In this document: piece by piece, positions 51,995 to 61,745 of the stretch | Layout of the letters: each line of letters starts with the position of its first letter | How positions within the stretch are numbered: position 1 is the stretch's first letter | Source of the DNA: Pyxicephalus adspersus | Taxonomy: Eukaryota; Chordata; Amphibia; Anura; Pyxicephalidae | Assembly: GCF_032062135.1 (NCBI RefSeq) | Contig: NC_092862.1 | Location: 95,811,248-95,875,247 of the forward strand | Length of the DNA stretch: 64,000 nucleotides | Direction of reading: 5' to 3' | The notes under the pieces: generated by a model | Told to the model about the DNA's origin: nothing | What the model saw: the letters and a program-made list of their open reading frames with translations, nothing else | Database searches by the model: none | Position numbers and translations under genes: made by a program

Positions 51995-52212
51995 TTAAGC
52001 TGCGTACACACTTCCAATTTTTGTCGTTGGATCTTTCACGATCCTTTCCAACGACAAGGGAGTGCACGATGCATGAACGGTGCTGTACATACAGCACCGT
52101 TCATGCTCTATGGAGGCGTCGTTGGTTACTTTTTTTACGAACGATTTTTGGCCAATCGGTCGTTCGTCGTTCATTTCCAACTATAAAAATTGGAAGTGTG
52201 TACGCAGCTTAA
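51995..52212. mobile_element. CpG-rich palindromic MITE, copy 6, with exact TTAA flanks
   Basis: TTAA at 51995-51998 and 52209-52212 directly flank inverted ends GCTGCGTACACACTTCCAAT and ATTGGAAGTGTGTACGCAGC. This is the clearest evidence for TTAA target duplication in the family. The left interior matches copies 4 and 5, and the right interior matches copies 1 and 2. Confidence 0.88.
52072..52105. repeat. 34-bp near-perfect palindrome inside MITE copy 6
   Basis: Two 16-base arms (CATGAACGGTGCTGTA and its exact reverse complement) are separated by CA. A similar palindrome occurs in copy 4 and, decayed, in copy 5. Confidence 0.9.
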
Positions 52213-53384
52213 GTTTACCGCTGTTTAGAATTAGAGGTTAGGGAGTTAAGGTTAAAGTGGAACTTTCATTAAAAAAACAAAACACAATTACGGCTGGAAA
52301 GCCCTAGTTATCTCCGTGATCCTGGTACAATTGGTCCCGCACTATCCCATCCTCCTTCTTCCTGGGTGTCTTCTATCATATTCGTTCTTCTTGTGACATG
52401 CACACAGTAAGATCCGCACTACTGAAAGCTGCACTACCCAAGAAACTGGATCTCCATGTGTCTGTCCTAATTATCCTGTGAAATTATTTCTAACCCTCTC
52501 TTTTTGCTTCCCAGTTAATAACTACCCAGATCACCAGTCATTAGAAGAAGTTAAACTGCCAACACCAGGCTCTTAGAACTAAAGAATTTTTCAGTGCTAC
52601 CATTTTAGCTTTGAAAATCTGAATTCGAACAAACCAAAGTTCCTTACCCACCACTGGCCCCTTGAGCTTTCTTTAAGTCCATCCTTGTTATCTGCACTAA
52701 AGACTAATACCTAAATTTACTAAACTTCCAAAAATGCAGAAGAGGGCAGTTTCCTTTATATTCAACATCAAAGTAGACATACTTGAAACTGTCTACACTT
52801 GTCTCGAGACATAGCCCAATAAAATCTATGGATCTGCATGACTACTGTGGGAGAGTGGGTTAATTAGGGTTAGGGAAGGCGGCAGACGTAGTAAATGCAC
52901 TTAATTTATGCAGTTAACCTTTAACGATAATTTGTCAAGGAATAAGTATAGAGGGTACTTTAAAAATATGTATGCTTGACTGTTGCATAGGCCCTCTAGC
53001 TTTAGTATTTTGAATCACTTGTTCCTTAGGATGGCTTCTGACTTTACTAAATTAATCTACTTTCTGTAATGACCTTCAACTTTTCCACAAACTTTTGCAG
53101 ATTTTTTATCAAACTTTAAGACCAATAATGCCCTGCCTAAGTTATACTGGAGTATTCAGTGCAATATTGTACCACATCCCTGGTGCTCAACACACAGCTC
53201 ATTGGCTCTTGGTGTGCTTGTCCTAGACATGGTCTGGCTCCTGTAGCGTTGGTTGGATGGTTTCACCTCCAGCATGGTTGTGATTGGTACCCTGCACCAA
53301 CCACAAGTACAGGAGAAGAGTGACAACACAGCCATTGACAATCAGTGTGGAAGGGTGAGGTCTAATACTGCCACTAGGAATTGT

Positions 53385-53655
53385 TATCGTGGTCACTGAA
53401 ACCAATGCTGGGGTCTATTATTTTGGTCAACAATAACAGGGTTAAGGGTTATTAGTGTGTTTACTAATATCAATGCTGGGGGTAATTATTACACTCACTG
53501 ATACCAGAGCTGGGGGGGGGGGGGGGGGTGTTCTTGCAGTCTTTAATATCAATGCTGGGGGTAATTATTGCTCTCAGGGATACCAACGCTGGGGGTTATC
53601 ATTGCAGTCACTGACACCAGTTCTATATGGTATTATTGTGATTACTGACACTAAA
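53385..53655. repeat. Minisatellite, ~34-bp unit, with G17 run
   Basis: 'atgctggggg' recurs at about 53407, 53474, 53508, 53553, 53587 and 53621, spaced 34 bp or multiples except where a 17-base G-run (53512-53528) expands one unit. Shared words are 'taattattgc' and 'cactgatacca'. Confidence 0.85.
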
Positions 53656-54012
53656 TGCACTGTACATCAATGCAAAACAAAACTCAGCTATTGTGCGGCC
53701 CTCCTGGGAGTGTTGGAGGCCTTACTTGCGGCACTCCATAATGTTCTGGTTGACCACCCATGTGCTACATTTTTTTGGATTTTAGTGTGATGGGTTACAA
53801 AGTGTGTACCCCATCCCCCCATGTTTACATTTAAGATACCCTACAGTCTTTTTTGGGAATACTTATTTGCGTGTATTTTAGCAACAGTTCAGCTGCTTTA
53901 AGCCCAATTGCATTTTTTACATTTCTCAGGGTTTAAGCAAAAATGGGTCGAAGTTCGCCAGAGTAGCCAGTTGCCTGCAGCTACTGTTAATGTGCTTTCT
54001 CTCATCTCTTTT

Positions 54013-54060
54013 TTATTATTATTAATATTATTATTATTAATAATAATAATAATATTAATG
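54013..54060. repeat. (ATT)n/(AAT)n palindromic microsatellite
   Basis: ATT units switch to AAT units midway, so the run can fold on itself. It abuts the TTAA-flanked element at 54064. Confidence 0.9.
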
Positions 54061-54063
54061 TTA

Positions 54064-54470
54064 TTAACCACCTGAGCGTTACACTGATTTCTAGATTTCT
54101 GTTCCAAAAGCGTCACAGGTTTTCATGAATTTTTTTAAATTGTAGACCTGTAACTTACAGCAATATGTCCGAATAGGGTTCTAGTAGATATCATGAATAT
54201 AAAAAATGTTTGAAACACACAATCATGTAAAAAAAAAAAAAAAAACTTTTAATAAAATTAAAGGAAAAACACAAAAATCAGCTTAAACAAGAACACATAA
54301 ATAAATGAAAAATACTGAAAATGCGACGCTGGAACACGGAACCGACGCTGGATTAGCACAGCTGGACCAGGTAAGTGGGGATTTTAGTGTAGGCGAAAAA
54401 ATACGGGGTTAACCAAAAGAGCAAAAATATTTAGTGCGAGAAATTACGGGCTTAGCGGTTAGGGGGTTAA
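54064..54470. mobile_element. TTAA-flanked MITE family D, forward copy
   Basis: TTAA at both ends, with imperfect inverted termini TTAACCACCTGAGCG and CGGTTAGGGGGTTAA. A 17-base poly-A lies inside. The left 260 bp matches 55628-55938 in reverse orientation. Confidence 0.82.
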
Positions 54471-54480
54471 TAATTTAAAA

Positions 54481-54536
54481 AAAACAGTATTTATATAGAA
54501 CAAAAATATTATGCAGCACTGTACATTAAATAGGGC
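54481..54536. repeat. Retroposon-like tail, second copy
   Basis: 'cagtatttatatagaacaaa' then 'tatgcagcactgtacattaa', homologous to the core at 44311-44362. Confidence 0.6.
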
Positions 54537-54560
54537 TAACAAATGAAAGACAGATATAAT

Positions 54561-54687
54561 TGGCCTGATTTATTAAAGCTCTCCAAGGCTGGAGAGGAAA
54601 CACTTTCATCAGTGAACCTGGGTGATCCAGCAAACCTGGAATGGATCTGGTCTTGAGGCCTTGGAGAACTTTAACAAGATCAGGCCC
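54561..54687. mobile_element. Foldback MITE family A, internally deleted copy
   Basis: The left arm is complete through 'aacctggaatggatctgg'. The sequence then jumps to the right terminal 'gaggccttggagaacttta...caggccc', so most of the right arm is lost. Confidence 0.8.
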
Positions 54688-54811
54688 AATGACACAAGAG
54701 GAGAGGACCCTGCCTAGAAGAGCTACAATCTTTCCTTCTGCCAATTCCATTATAGCCCTGAATTTATTTATTACAAATATCTTCATGCCTCTCAAAACAT
54801 TAAAAACATCA

Positions 54812-55313
54812 TTAAAGAGGAACTAAACTGAAAAGTCCCCAAAACAACAAAAATACACTTACCTTCAATCCAGCAGGGCAGTCTGATCCGTCCAAAGGTC
54901 TCTTCCATCAGGGCCTGTGCCGTCCTGGCATCTGCTCCGATCTTTGCCTCTTCTTCCGGCTTTTTCTTCCTACGTCACCAGACCCAGGCAGGAGATCAGG
55001 TGACATAGGTTGGGAAAAAAACTTGCTGATTTCCTTGCGCATGTGTGAGATAGGAATTTTTTTTTCAAAGGGGCTCCTTCTGCGCATGCCTGAGATGCTC
55101 AGGCATGTGCAGAAAGGGCACCCAAGAGCCTCCACGCTCCCCATTTATTCTCGATCACCTAGGTGATTGAGAATTAGGGGGCAGTTCTGTTTTTAAAAAA
55201 GAAGAGTGTTGCACTTAAAAAAAACAAAAACAAACAACAGAATTTTTACCTAACATAACAGGGTTGTCTACCCTTTTATGTAAAGTGAAATTTCTGAGTT
55301 TAGGTACACTTTA
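54812..55313. mobile_element. TTAA-type MITE family E, ~500 bp
   Basis: The left end 'ttaaagaggaactaaactga' and right end 'ctgagtttaggtacacttta' are imperfect inverted repeats. The right-end block 'tatgtaaagtgaaatttctg' recurs at 40020-40050 in a second copy. Confidence 0.7.
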
Positions 55314-55345
55314 GGGACTCTTAATATAATTATTTCTTGATATAA

Positions 55346-55938
55346 TTATACCCTACAATCTAAAAAAAATTTCCATGCAAAAAATTTTACACTTTTTGCA
55401 TGAAAGTATGGAAGTTCGGAAAAAATTAGAACACCCGGCGTTCGCGTCCCTCTGCGATTCCTGATGATGTCCGTGCGTGCGCCCGTCGATGGGGGTCGTA
55501 GCGGGAAATTCAAATATTTTGTATTGGATTCAATACAAAGTCCTGTATCCATTCCAATACAAAATAATACAAAATATATTTATGTGGTTTTGTCTATAGG
55601 TATGTGACGTTGGACTCTGTTTTAAAATTTACCACACTAGGGAGGTGTTTTAGAAAAATATATTAATATACAGTATACCGAATTATTGCATTTTCAGTAT
55701 TTTTGATTTATTTATGTATTCTTGTTTAAGCTGATTTTTGGTTTTTTTATTTAATTTTATTAAAAGTAATTTTTTTTTTTTACATGATTGTGTGTTTCAA
55801 ACTTTTTTATATTCATGATATCTACTAGACCCTTGTTCGGACATATTTCTGTAAGTTACAGGTCTACAATTTAAAAAAAAATTTCATGAAAAACAGTGTA
55901 CAGAAATCCAGACATCAGTGAAACGCCCAGGTGGTTAA
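55346..55938. mobile_element. TTAA-terminated element family D, reverse copy (left limit uncertain)
   Basis: The right edge CGCCCAGGTGGTTAA (TTAA at 55935-55938) and the adjacent ~300 bp are the reverse complement of the 54064 copy, including the shared 'gtagacctgtaacttacag' block. Farther left it carries a CpG-rich stretch (55435-55510) and a 14-base inverted pair (55515-55528 with 55553-55566) absent from the forward copy. It is either a longer family member or a nested second repeat. Confidence 0.7.
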
Positions 55939-56502
55939 TTACTGAAGTAGATACATTTTGCACATAAACTACTAAAACTTTCAAAACCTATCCAATAACA
56001 TATAACACCCTATAATAAAAAAAAAAGATCTAAAAACTGGTAATCTGCTGGCAAAGAAGCGTTCAGTGAACATGGAGAGACATCTAGTGGAGAAAGTTTA
56101 TACCATCCAATTTAGTGTGATGCTACAGGAAAAGTGGGAAATCATATATACAATATAATACTTCATTTGTACAAAGAAATAAAATATTTCTCTGCCCTTG
56201 ATCTGACCTGAGAGAGCAAATCTGAAATACAATCTGTATGTGTTTTTGTCTGTAAGTGATTGTGGGATAGATTGTGTAATGATTAAAACAGTAATGGATA
56301 CTACAATGGTTCTTGGTAAAGTTAATTTTAGAATTTGAACTGAACAGGATTTTAAAGCTAATTTATACTTTTACATTATTTGTATAAATACTGAATTTCA
56401 CAAATAAATTTTAAATATGAATGCTGCATCCATGACACATAGGTTCTATTCATCAGGGTATATTTATTATTTGTTAATATTATTATTACTAATATTTATT
56501 TT

Positions 56503-56537
56503 AAGGAATGTCAGATTCACTGCTTTATAAATAGACC
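56503..56537. mobile_element. Foldback MITE family B, one-arm fragment
   Basis: Only the right terminal arm (aaggaatgtcagattcactg, then ctttataaatagacc) is present. Confidence 0.6.
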
Positions 56538-58739
56538 ACTTTATTTGCTTTTATTATGAAGCCTCAGCATGTTCCCATACAGAACTAAAGTCTGCTGAAT
56601 AAAAAGTGATAACAGGCAGCTTTCTTTCATGAAAAAGAGTCCATGAAGTCTTATACGTTAAAGATGTTTCCACTAGACTGGCACCATTTTTCTTCTAGCG
56701 TACATTGAGCCACACATGCACACCTCAATGTACAGTTTTGGCACAATTTTGTGGCAAGATGAAGTAAATCATCTGCGCATGCACAGAACTTACTGTACAT
56801 CATCTTAACTCAGTCAATGAAGATGACTATGAACCCAGTAGAAGACAGGATGAAGATGTAAGTGGTGGCGAGAGAGGGAAGTGCAGCACTGAATGGGGTT
56901 CATTTTGGCAGGTAAGTTTGCCATAACCACAAATATGGGCTGATGATATCCATGCTAATACTAATACTGCTGTGATTGGTAGTTTACGGAAGAAATAAAG
57001 GATGTGACTTTTGTTAAGCTCACAGGAAGTGGTAGGATCAACTTATATTTACTTATATACTTCTGTACTTGCTAAAAATGTCAGTAGACTGAAAAAAGAA
57101 AACTAATGCAGCCACTTGTGTATGGACTGGCAGTCTGCAATATATGATATTTTTGTGTTTAGTTATCCTCTGTTAACACTTCGTTTTGATAACAAAGATT
57201 ACAAGTGAGAACCTGTCAGGGTAAAAGCATTGTTACCTATTGACTTCCTATTGACTTGACTATTGACTATATGTTTCAAAGCCTGTAAAGATCTGCATTA
57301 CCAATTCAGCCCTTTAATTTATAGTTCATCTTTTTCCTCAGTCTAAAGGCAATAATAACACAATGGGGCACCGTAAAAGCTCACAATTAAGTGGGAACTG
57401 AGGCCAGGGTCACACTTGTACAGTACTGCGCCAAACATTAATGCTTGTAAGTGTTGGTGTGCTGTGCTGGCCTCCCAATGCACTTTGCCAACCATTGGGT
57501 GGTGCAAAATACTGCAACAAAGGGTATTACTTATGCCATACATTGTTGTGTGAATGCAAGCAAGTGCTTCATTTGTGCTCTGACATGAGGTGTTTGAGGC
57601 TGTTTGATTTGACAGTAACACAATACAATACACATCTGGGACTCCGCTATGCCCTAAAATTTAGGCTCAAAGGAACATCTACTCTCTTAAAACCTGACAA
57701 AATGAATGTTCTATTCAAAATCTCTCTGTTCTTGGATAAGACCTGATAGGTCAAAGAAAACACAGATATGATTTCACATTTTAGAAATGCCTAACAATAG
57801 ACTACAAAAGCAGTAATACATTAATGTTTAATGTATATTTTCTCTTTATAAATAAAAACACATATACATATAGTAAATACTTATATCAACCATTAGATAC
57901 TGCATTGACCTTCATTATATGGCCAAATGCCTGTATCCTAATATACATAACATGTAAAATCCAAGTACTGATTGTGTCTTCATCAAAACTATTGCTAGAA
58001 ACATTGCTGAAATGCAGGAACCTAAAAATACCTGCAAACAAATGTGCTGTTTCTTCAGATTGGTATCTAGACCAGGCAGTAAAGAGGCCTATGACTTCAG
58101 CCTTAGTCAAGAATGAACCCCCATGCTGTTCTGACCCTTAGATCAACCTCCCCCATTTCATTTTCAATTACCACTGCCACGGATAGATCTGGTATGCCCT
58201 ATGGTTGAAACCCATGTAGTACCTGGGACTAGAATCTAGATTAACACAGTTCCTTTACTTAAGCACTTTAGGTCACAGTAGAAATGTTTTGAGTTAGGTT
58301 GGGTAACTTTAATTTTCTTGTGCTGCTCTTACAGCTTCTTCTCTTCAGCAAAGGTTTTCAGGTTAGTGTTGAAACACTGTGGACTTTCATTTGTCATTTA
58401 TTCATTCATAGATAAGGGTCAGAATAGGCCTCTAAAGTCTTTTTATTTTGTTATCACCAAGCCTCTAGCACAGGTGTAGCAGGTCAGAAATGGCATTCTA
58501 GGATTCATTTATGTAACCAGCCATTGTGTATTAGCCATACTGCTGTTAGTGTTTGCTTTTGGGGAACAAGTGGCTTTATTATATACATGTGTTCAGCCCA
58601 ATAAAGAGATTCTCATTCTGCATTGCTTAAAAGAGAGAATAAATTGTTATAGAACAGAAATATCCAACTTCTAAAGTGCACATTTATTTATATAATAACA
58701 CTTGATAGTATAATAATAACATTTTTAAAAGTGATAAAT

Positions 58740-58934
58740 CTTATTTTTATTAAACAATAAAGACATTTTTTATAAAGAATAGAAAGAGGAAAGATGTGAA
58801 ACATGTCAAGCTCAAAATGTATTATTTGTATTTTGATTATAGTTTATAAAAGTATTGCACTGTTCTTTTCAGTTGTCCAGATCAACTGTTCTACAGTGAA
58901 GTCTAGCCATAAAGAAAATTGAACATTGAATTTT
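58740..58934 (-). other. MATCAP2: MATCAP2 3'UTR (approximate, minus strand)
   Basis: The region lies immediately 3' of the MATCAP2 stop on the minus strand. AATAAA hexamers read on that strand occur at 58746-58751 and 58683-58688. The first would give a UTR of under 200 nt. The extent is inferred from these signals only. Confidence 0.45.
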
Positions 58935-59096
58935 TCAAGCAATAAGCATTTTCAGCTCCTCATCTGTCAATTCATTCACCTCCATAATCTTCTCTAAATA
59001 CTCCATATATCGACTCCTGTCTTGGAGAAATTGTGGAATTCTGGCATTGTGCAGAACAGCGAGGTCTTTCAAGCGGTCTAAATCCTCATATGAAAC
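58935..59096 (-). CDS. MATCAP2: MATCAP2 terminal coding exon
   Basis: Read on the minus strand, this exon is 53 codons plus TGA (58937-58935). It begins VSYEDLDRLKDLAVLHNARI and ends LEKIMEVNELTDEELKMLIA. The acceptor is ctatctaag. The phase-0 junction follows the preceding exon ending MGK, giving the GKVSYED block typical of KIAA0895-family proteins. MATCAP2 (also called KIAA0895) belongs to the tubulin tyrosine carboxypeptidases, which trim C-terminal residues of tubulin on microtubules. This exon is the C-terminal helical part and contains no zinc ligand. Confidence 0.93.
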   Translation of the reverse strand, partial: VSYEDLDRLKDLAVLHNARIPQFLQDRSRYMEYLEKIMEVNELTDEELKMLIA

Positions 59097-60136
59097 CTTA
59101 GATAGAAATTATATAAATTTAAGAACATTACGTAAACAATACACATCAGCGAAAAATTATAGGAATTTTTAATAAGCAATATTACCTACCTTCAAAAAAT
59201 GTCTCATACTTTTTACATTATTACTATGTTGCCAACATTCTTAAAATATAAGGTACTAAATCTTGGTCACAATATTAGTTACTTTGGGTGGTACTGTATA
59301 AAAAAAGCAGCAACATGGTTTTTATTATGAAAAGGAAAGATCTACTGGGGTTTAAATTATACCCTATCTTTATGTTTTCTGAAGCAGAAGAATTATTTGT
59401 GAAATGCACTGAAAGAAATAGGGGATGCAATTAAGTATAATATGAGATCTGTTAAATACAAGTTATTTAATTGTTTTTGTATTAAAAAAAGGCAATACAT
59501 TATGTTTTTATGTAATATTCAAAGTGTGAAGAATATAAATATATGTGCCTTTGAAGTCCTTTGCTTTTGTTGAGACTAATACTATACTAATAACCTATAC
59601 TAATAGAATCCTCTACAGAGGACCACAGAAACTATATCTGCAGTCCAGGTGTTAGGCTTAAATACACCTAAAAATGTTACCTGGTCGTGGTTTCTACCTG
59701 ACAACAAGGTGGGGCTTTAAAAATATACCCAAGTACATTCCTCGACTTTGTGTCTATAATAAATTATCCTGATCCACTTGCAGTTATCAGTACATCAACC
59801 TCTTTGGTACGGGTTTGAAATTTCTGCATTTCTGCCTCGCACCGAATGCTTTTAAATAAGTTGTCCTCTTCACTCAGCATGCAGTCTTGACTTTCAAACA
59901 CAATCTACTTTTTGGAGCTGGGTTTTACTTAATGGTACAACGTGAAAAAAATGCATTGGAGAGTAGAAATAATATATTAGTCAGAAAGCTGCACTGTCAT
60001 GCTAGGCTGCTTTAATAGAATTCTAAGTGAATCCTAAAATCTAGATAAATCATAAGGCCAAACATAAATACAAATGGTTGCATTTTTTTTGTTGTTGTTG
60101 TAAATTTTAGTAATATAGCTGAAGCACAAAGTATAC
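59097..60136 (-). other. MATCAP2: MATCAP2 intron, 1.0 kb
   Basis: On the minus strand it starts with gtatac after AAG and ends in ctatctaag. The sequence is AT-rich, with no repeat family or gene recognised. Confidence 0.85.
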
Positions 60137-60234
60137 CTTTCCCATGGATGTTAACAGGTGGAAATCAATGGTTTCTCTGTGCCTTAGTATTCGTAGAATC
60201 CCATCAAGATATACTTGATCTTTACTGAAACAGC
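60137..60234 (-). CDS. MATCAP2: MATCAP2 internal coding exon
   Basis: This 98-nt exon on the minus strand has an acceptor ending tcttttcag and a donor AAG|gtatac. Completing the split Gly codon, it reads CFSKDQVYLDGILRILRHRE and then TIDFHLLTSMGK. The CFSKDQVYLDGI block is diagnostic of the KIAA0895/KIAA0895L family. The phase fits the flanking exons exactly (G|GC upstream, phase 0 downstream). Confidence 0.95.
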
Positions 60235-61745
60235 CTGAAAAGATTTAAAAATTGCTAAGAATTATAGAGCCTTATAGATGCATAGGTATTTGCATGGCAT
60301 GGCTTTGATGCCAAGTTACATATCCACAACGTGAAATGTTGTTCTCTTTTAGACAGGTAATAGGGAATTGTAAGGGCAGAAGCAGATGTCTTAACAACAT
60401 CATCCACATCCATCGTTCTAATATGGTTTTGGTTTCCAAGGAGTTGTCAGCTTGGAATTTTGGAAGTAACTGGTTTCTGGTCTTGTTAACTGATGGTGTG
60501 GGAAAAGTGACATTTACTGCTCTAGCCCCTGAATGTTCTAGAACAAGGGTGTCTAACTCTGGCCAGCAACATCCTTTTTTTTGGCCCCCATAAAAATCCT
60601 AAATATGAATTGTAGCTGGCCCGCTGCTGCATTGAAATAGTGCCGCTACTACAATTCCCGTCATCACTCGCGTCTATAGACCAGCGGCCTCTCTGCCTAT
60701 GCGTGGCCCCACATTGGACTGTTTTATAGACGCAAGTAATGCCGGGAATTGTAGTAGCGTCATCACTTGCGTCTATAGACCAACGGCCTCTCTGCCCATG
60801 TGTGGCCCTGCATTGGACTGTTTTATAGACGCAGGAAACTATAGTAGCGGGGCTATTTCAGTGAAGAGGGAGTTCCGAACACTCATAACATTAAGCCCTG
60901 CATTGGACTGTTTTCTTGATGCAGGGAATTGTAGTAGCGGTGCTAATTCAGTTTTAAGTTTGGCCCGCGACTTTGTCTAAGTTTTTAATTTTGGCCCATT
61001 GTGCATTTGAGTTTGACACCCCTGTTCTAAACAGAACTATTTTTAGGCATAAGTGGCATAAGCATATGTTTACAGCACTCCCATGGCAAGGGCGCCAATG
61101 ATAGGGATAGGTACTAGGGTGAGAGAAAAAGTCATCACTGGTAGATATTTAGGTTCCACTGCAGGGTACATGTGCAGACAGCGAGCATAATGACAAACAG
61201 AAAGAGTGAGCACACTGTAAAGCTATTTACAGTAAAGGGAACCTATCCCATTTAAGGCATAATAAAAGATTTACTGCTTGTAATCATCCACTGCTAGTAC
61301 GTATCTTCCGCTAGTTCTGCCACTGCCCAGTTTATTTGCCAAAGCCCCCTTTTCATACACAGGGAAAAAAAACTTCTTTCTGCCCTAGGTAATTGTGCTC
61401 AATCCTGGCAAATGGCTGCTCATGCACCATGTATTGGATTGTAAGAGAGCAGGACATCTGCTTTGCTATAATCTTATTATTTTCATGTATGTTTAAAACT
61501 TTAAGAAGACTCCAGTTTCTTTAGAAGCCTGTGATAACTGGCTCCCACTTTACACAGGTCTTGCATTTCTATGAAAGTCCATGATAATGCAAAACCCCTC
61601 TTTCTGCAAGTGCAGATAAAATGCACCTATCTATGAATTTGGCATTATTGCGGAAACAAAACTAATATCAAGTTATTGCCTTCAACACAAAGTCAAACCC
61701 GTCAGAGCCCCAACTAATGTATTGCAATTTTTGTTTTGCATTTAC
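60235..61745 (-). other. MATCAP2: MATCAP2 intron, 1.5 kb
   Basis: The intron runs from gtaaat to ttttcag on the minus strand. It contains the 481-bp hAT-like element at 60544-61024. The rest is unremarkable. Confidence 0.85.
60544..61024. mobile_element. Non-autonomous hAT-like element in a MATCAP2 intron (481 bp)
   Basis: The ends CAAGGGTGTCTAACTC and GAGTTTGACACCCCTG form imperfect inverted repeats. The 8-base flanks ttctagaa and ttctaaac agree at 6 of 8 positions, suggesting an old target duplication. The interior holds about three degenerate repeats with 'cattggactgttttatagac' and 'gggaattgtagtagcg'. No transposase is encoded; the open frame at 60699-60980 is only the repeat array. Confidence 0.8.

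Larger units (their letters stand above)
51401..58682. other. Intergenic region between convergent EEPD1 and MATCAP2
   Basis: About 7.3 kb lie between the estimated 3' ends of the two genes. The region contains the MITE at 51995, the minisatellite at 53385, and the cluster of elements between 54064 and 55938. Blocks 52213-53384 and 55939-58682 contain no gene I can recognise; the largest frames there are about 100 codons and look like chance. No promoter or RNA gene is visible. Confidence 0.7.

Noticed and set aside
53455..53790. 111-codon plus-strand frame
   Set aside because: It runs through the 34-bp minisatellite and the G17 run (poly-Gly), so it is repeat translation.
60699..60980. 93-codon frame with repeated LDCFIDA-like words
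   Set aside because: The repeats are the internal tandem units of the hAT-like element; it is not a repeat protein.
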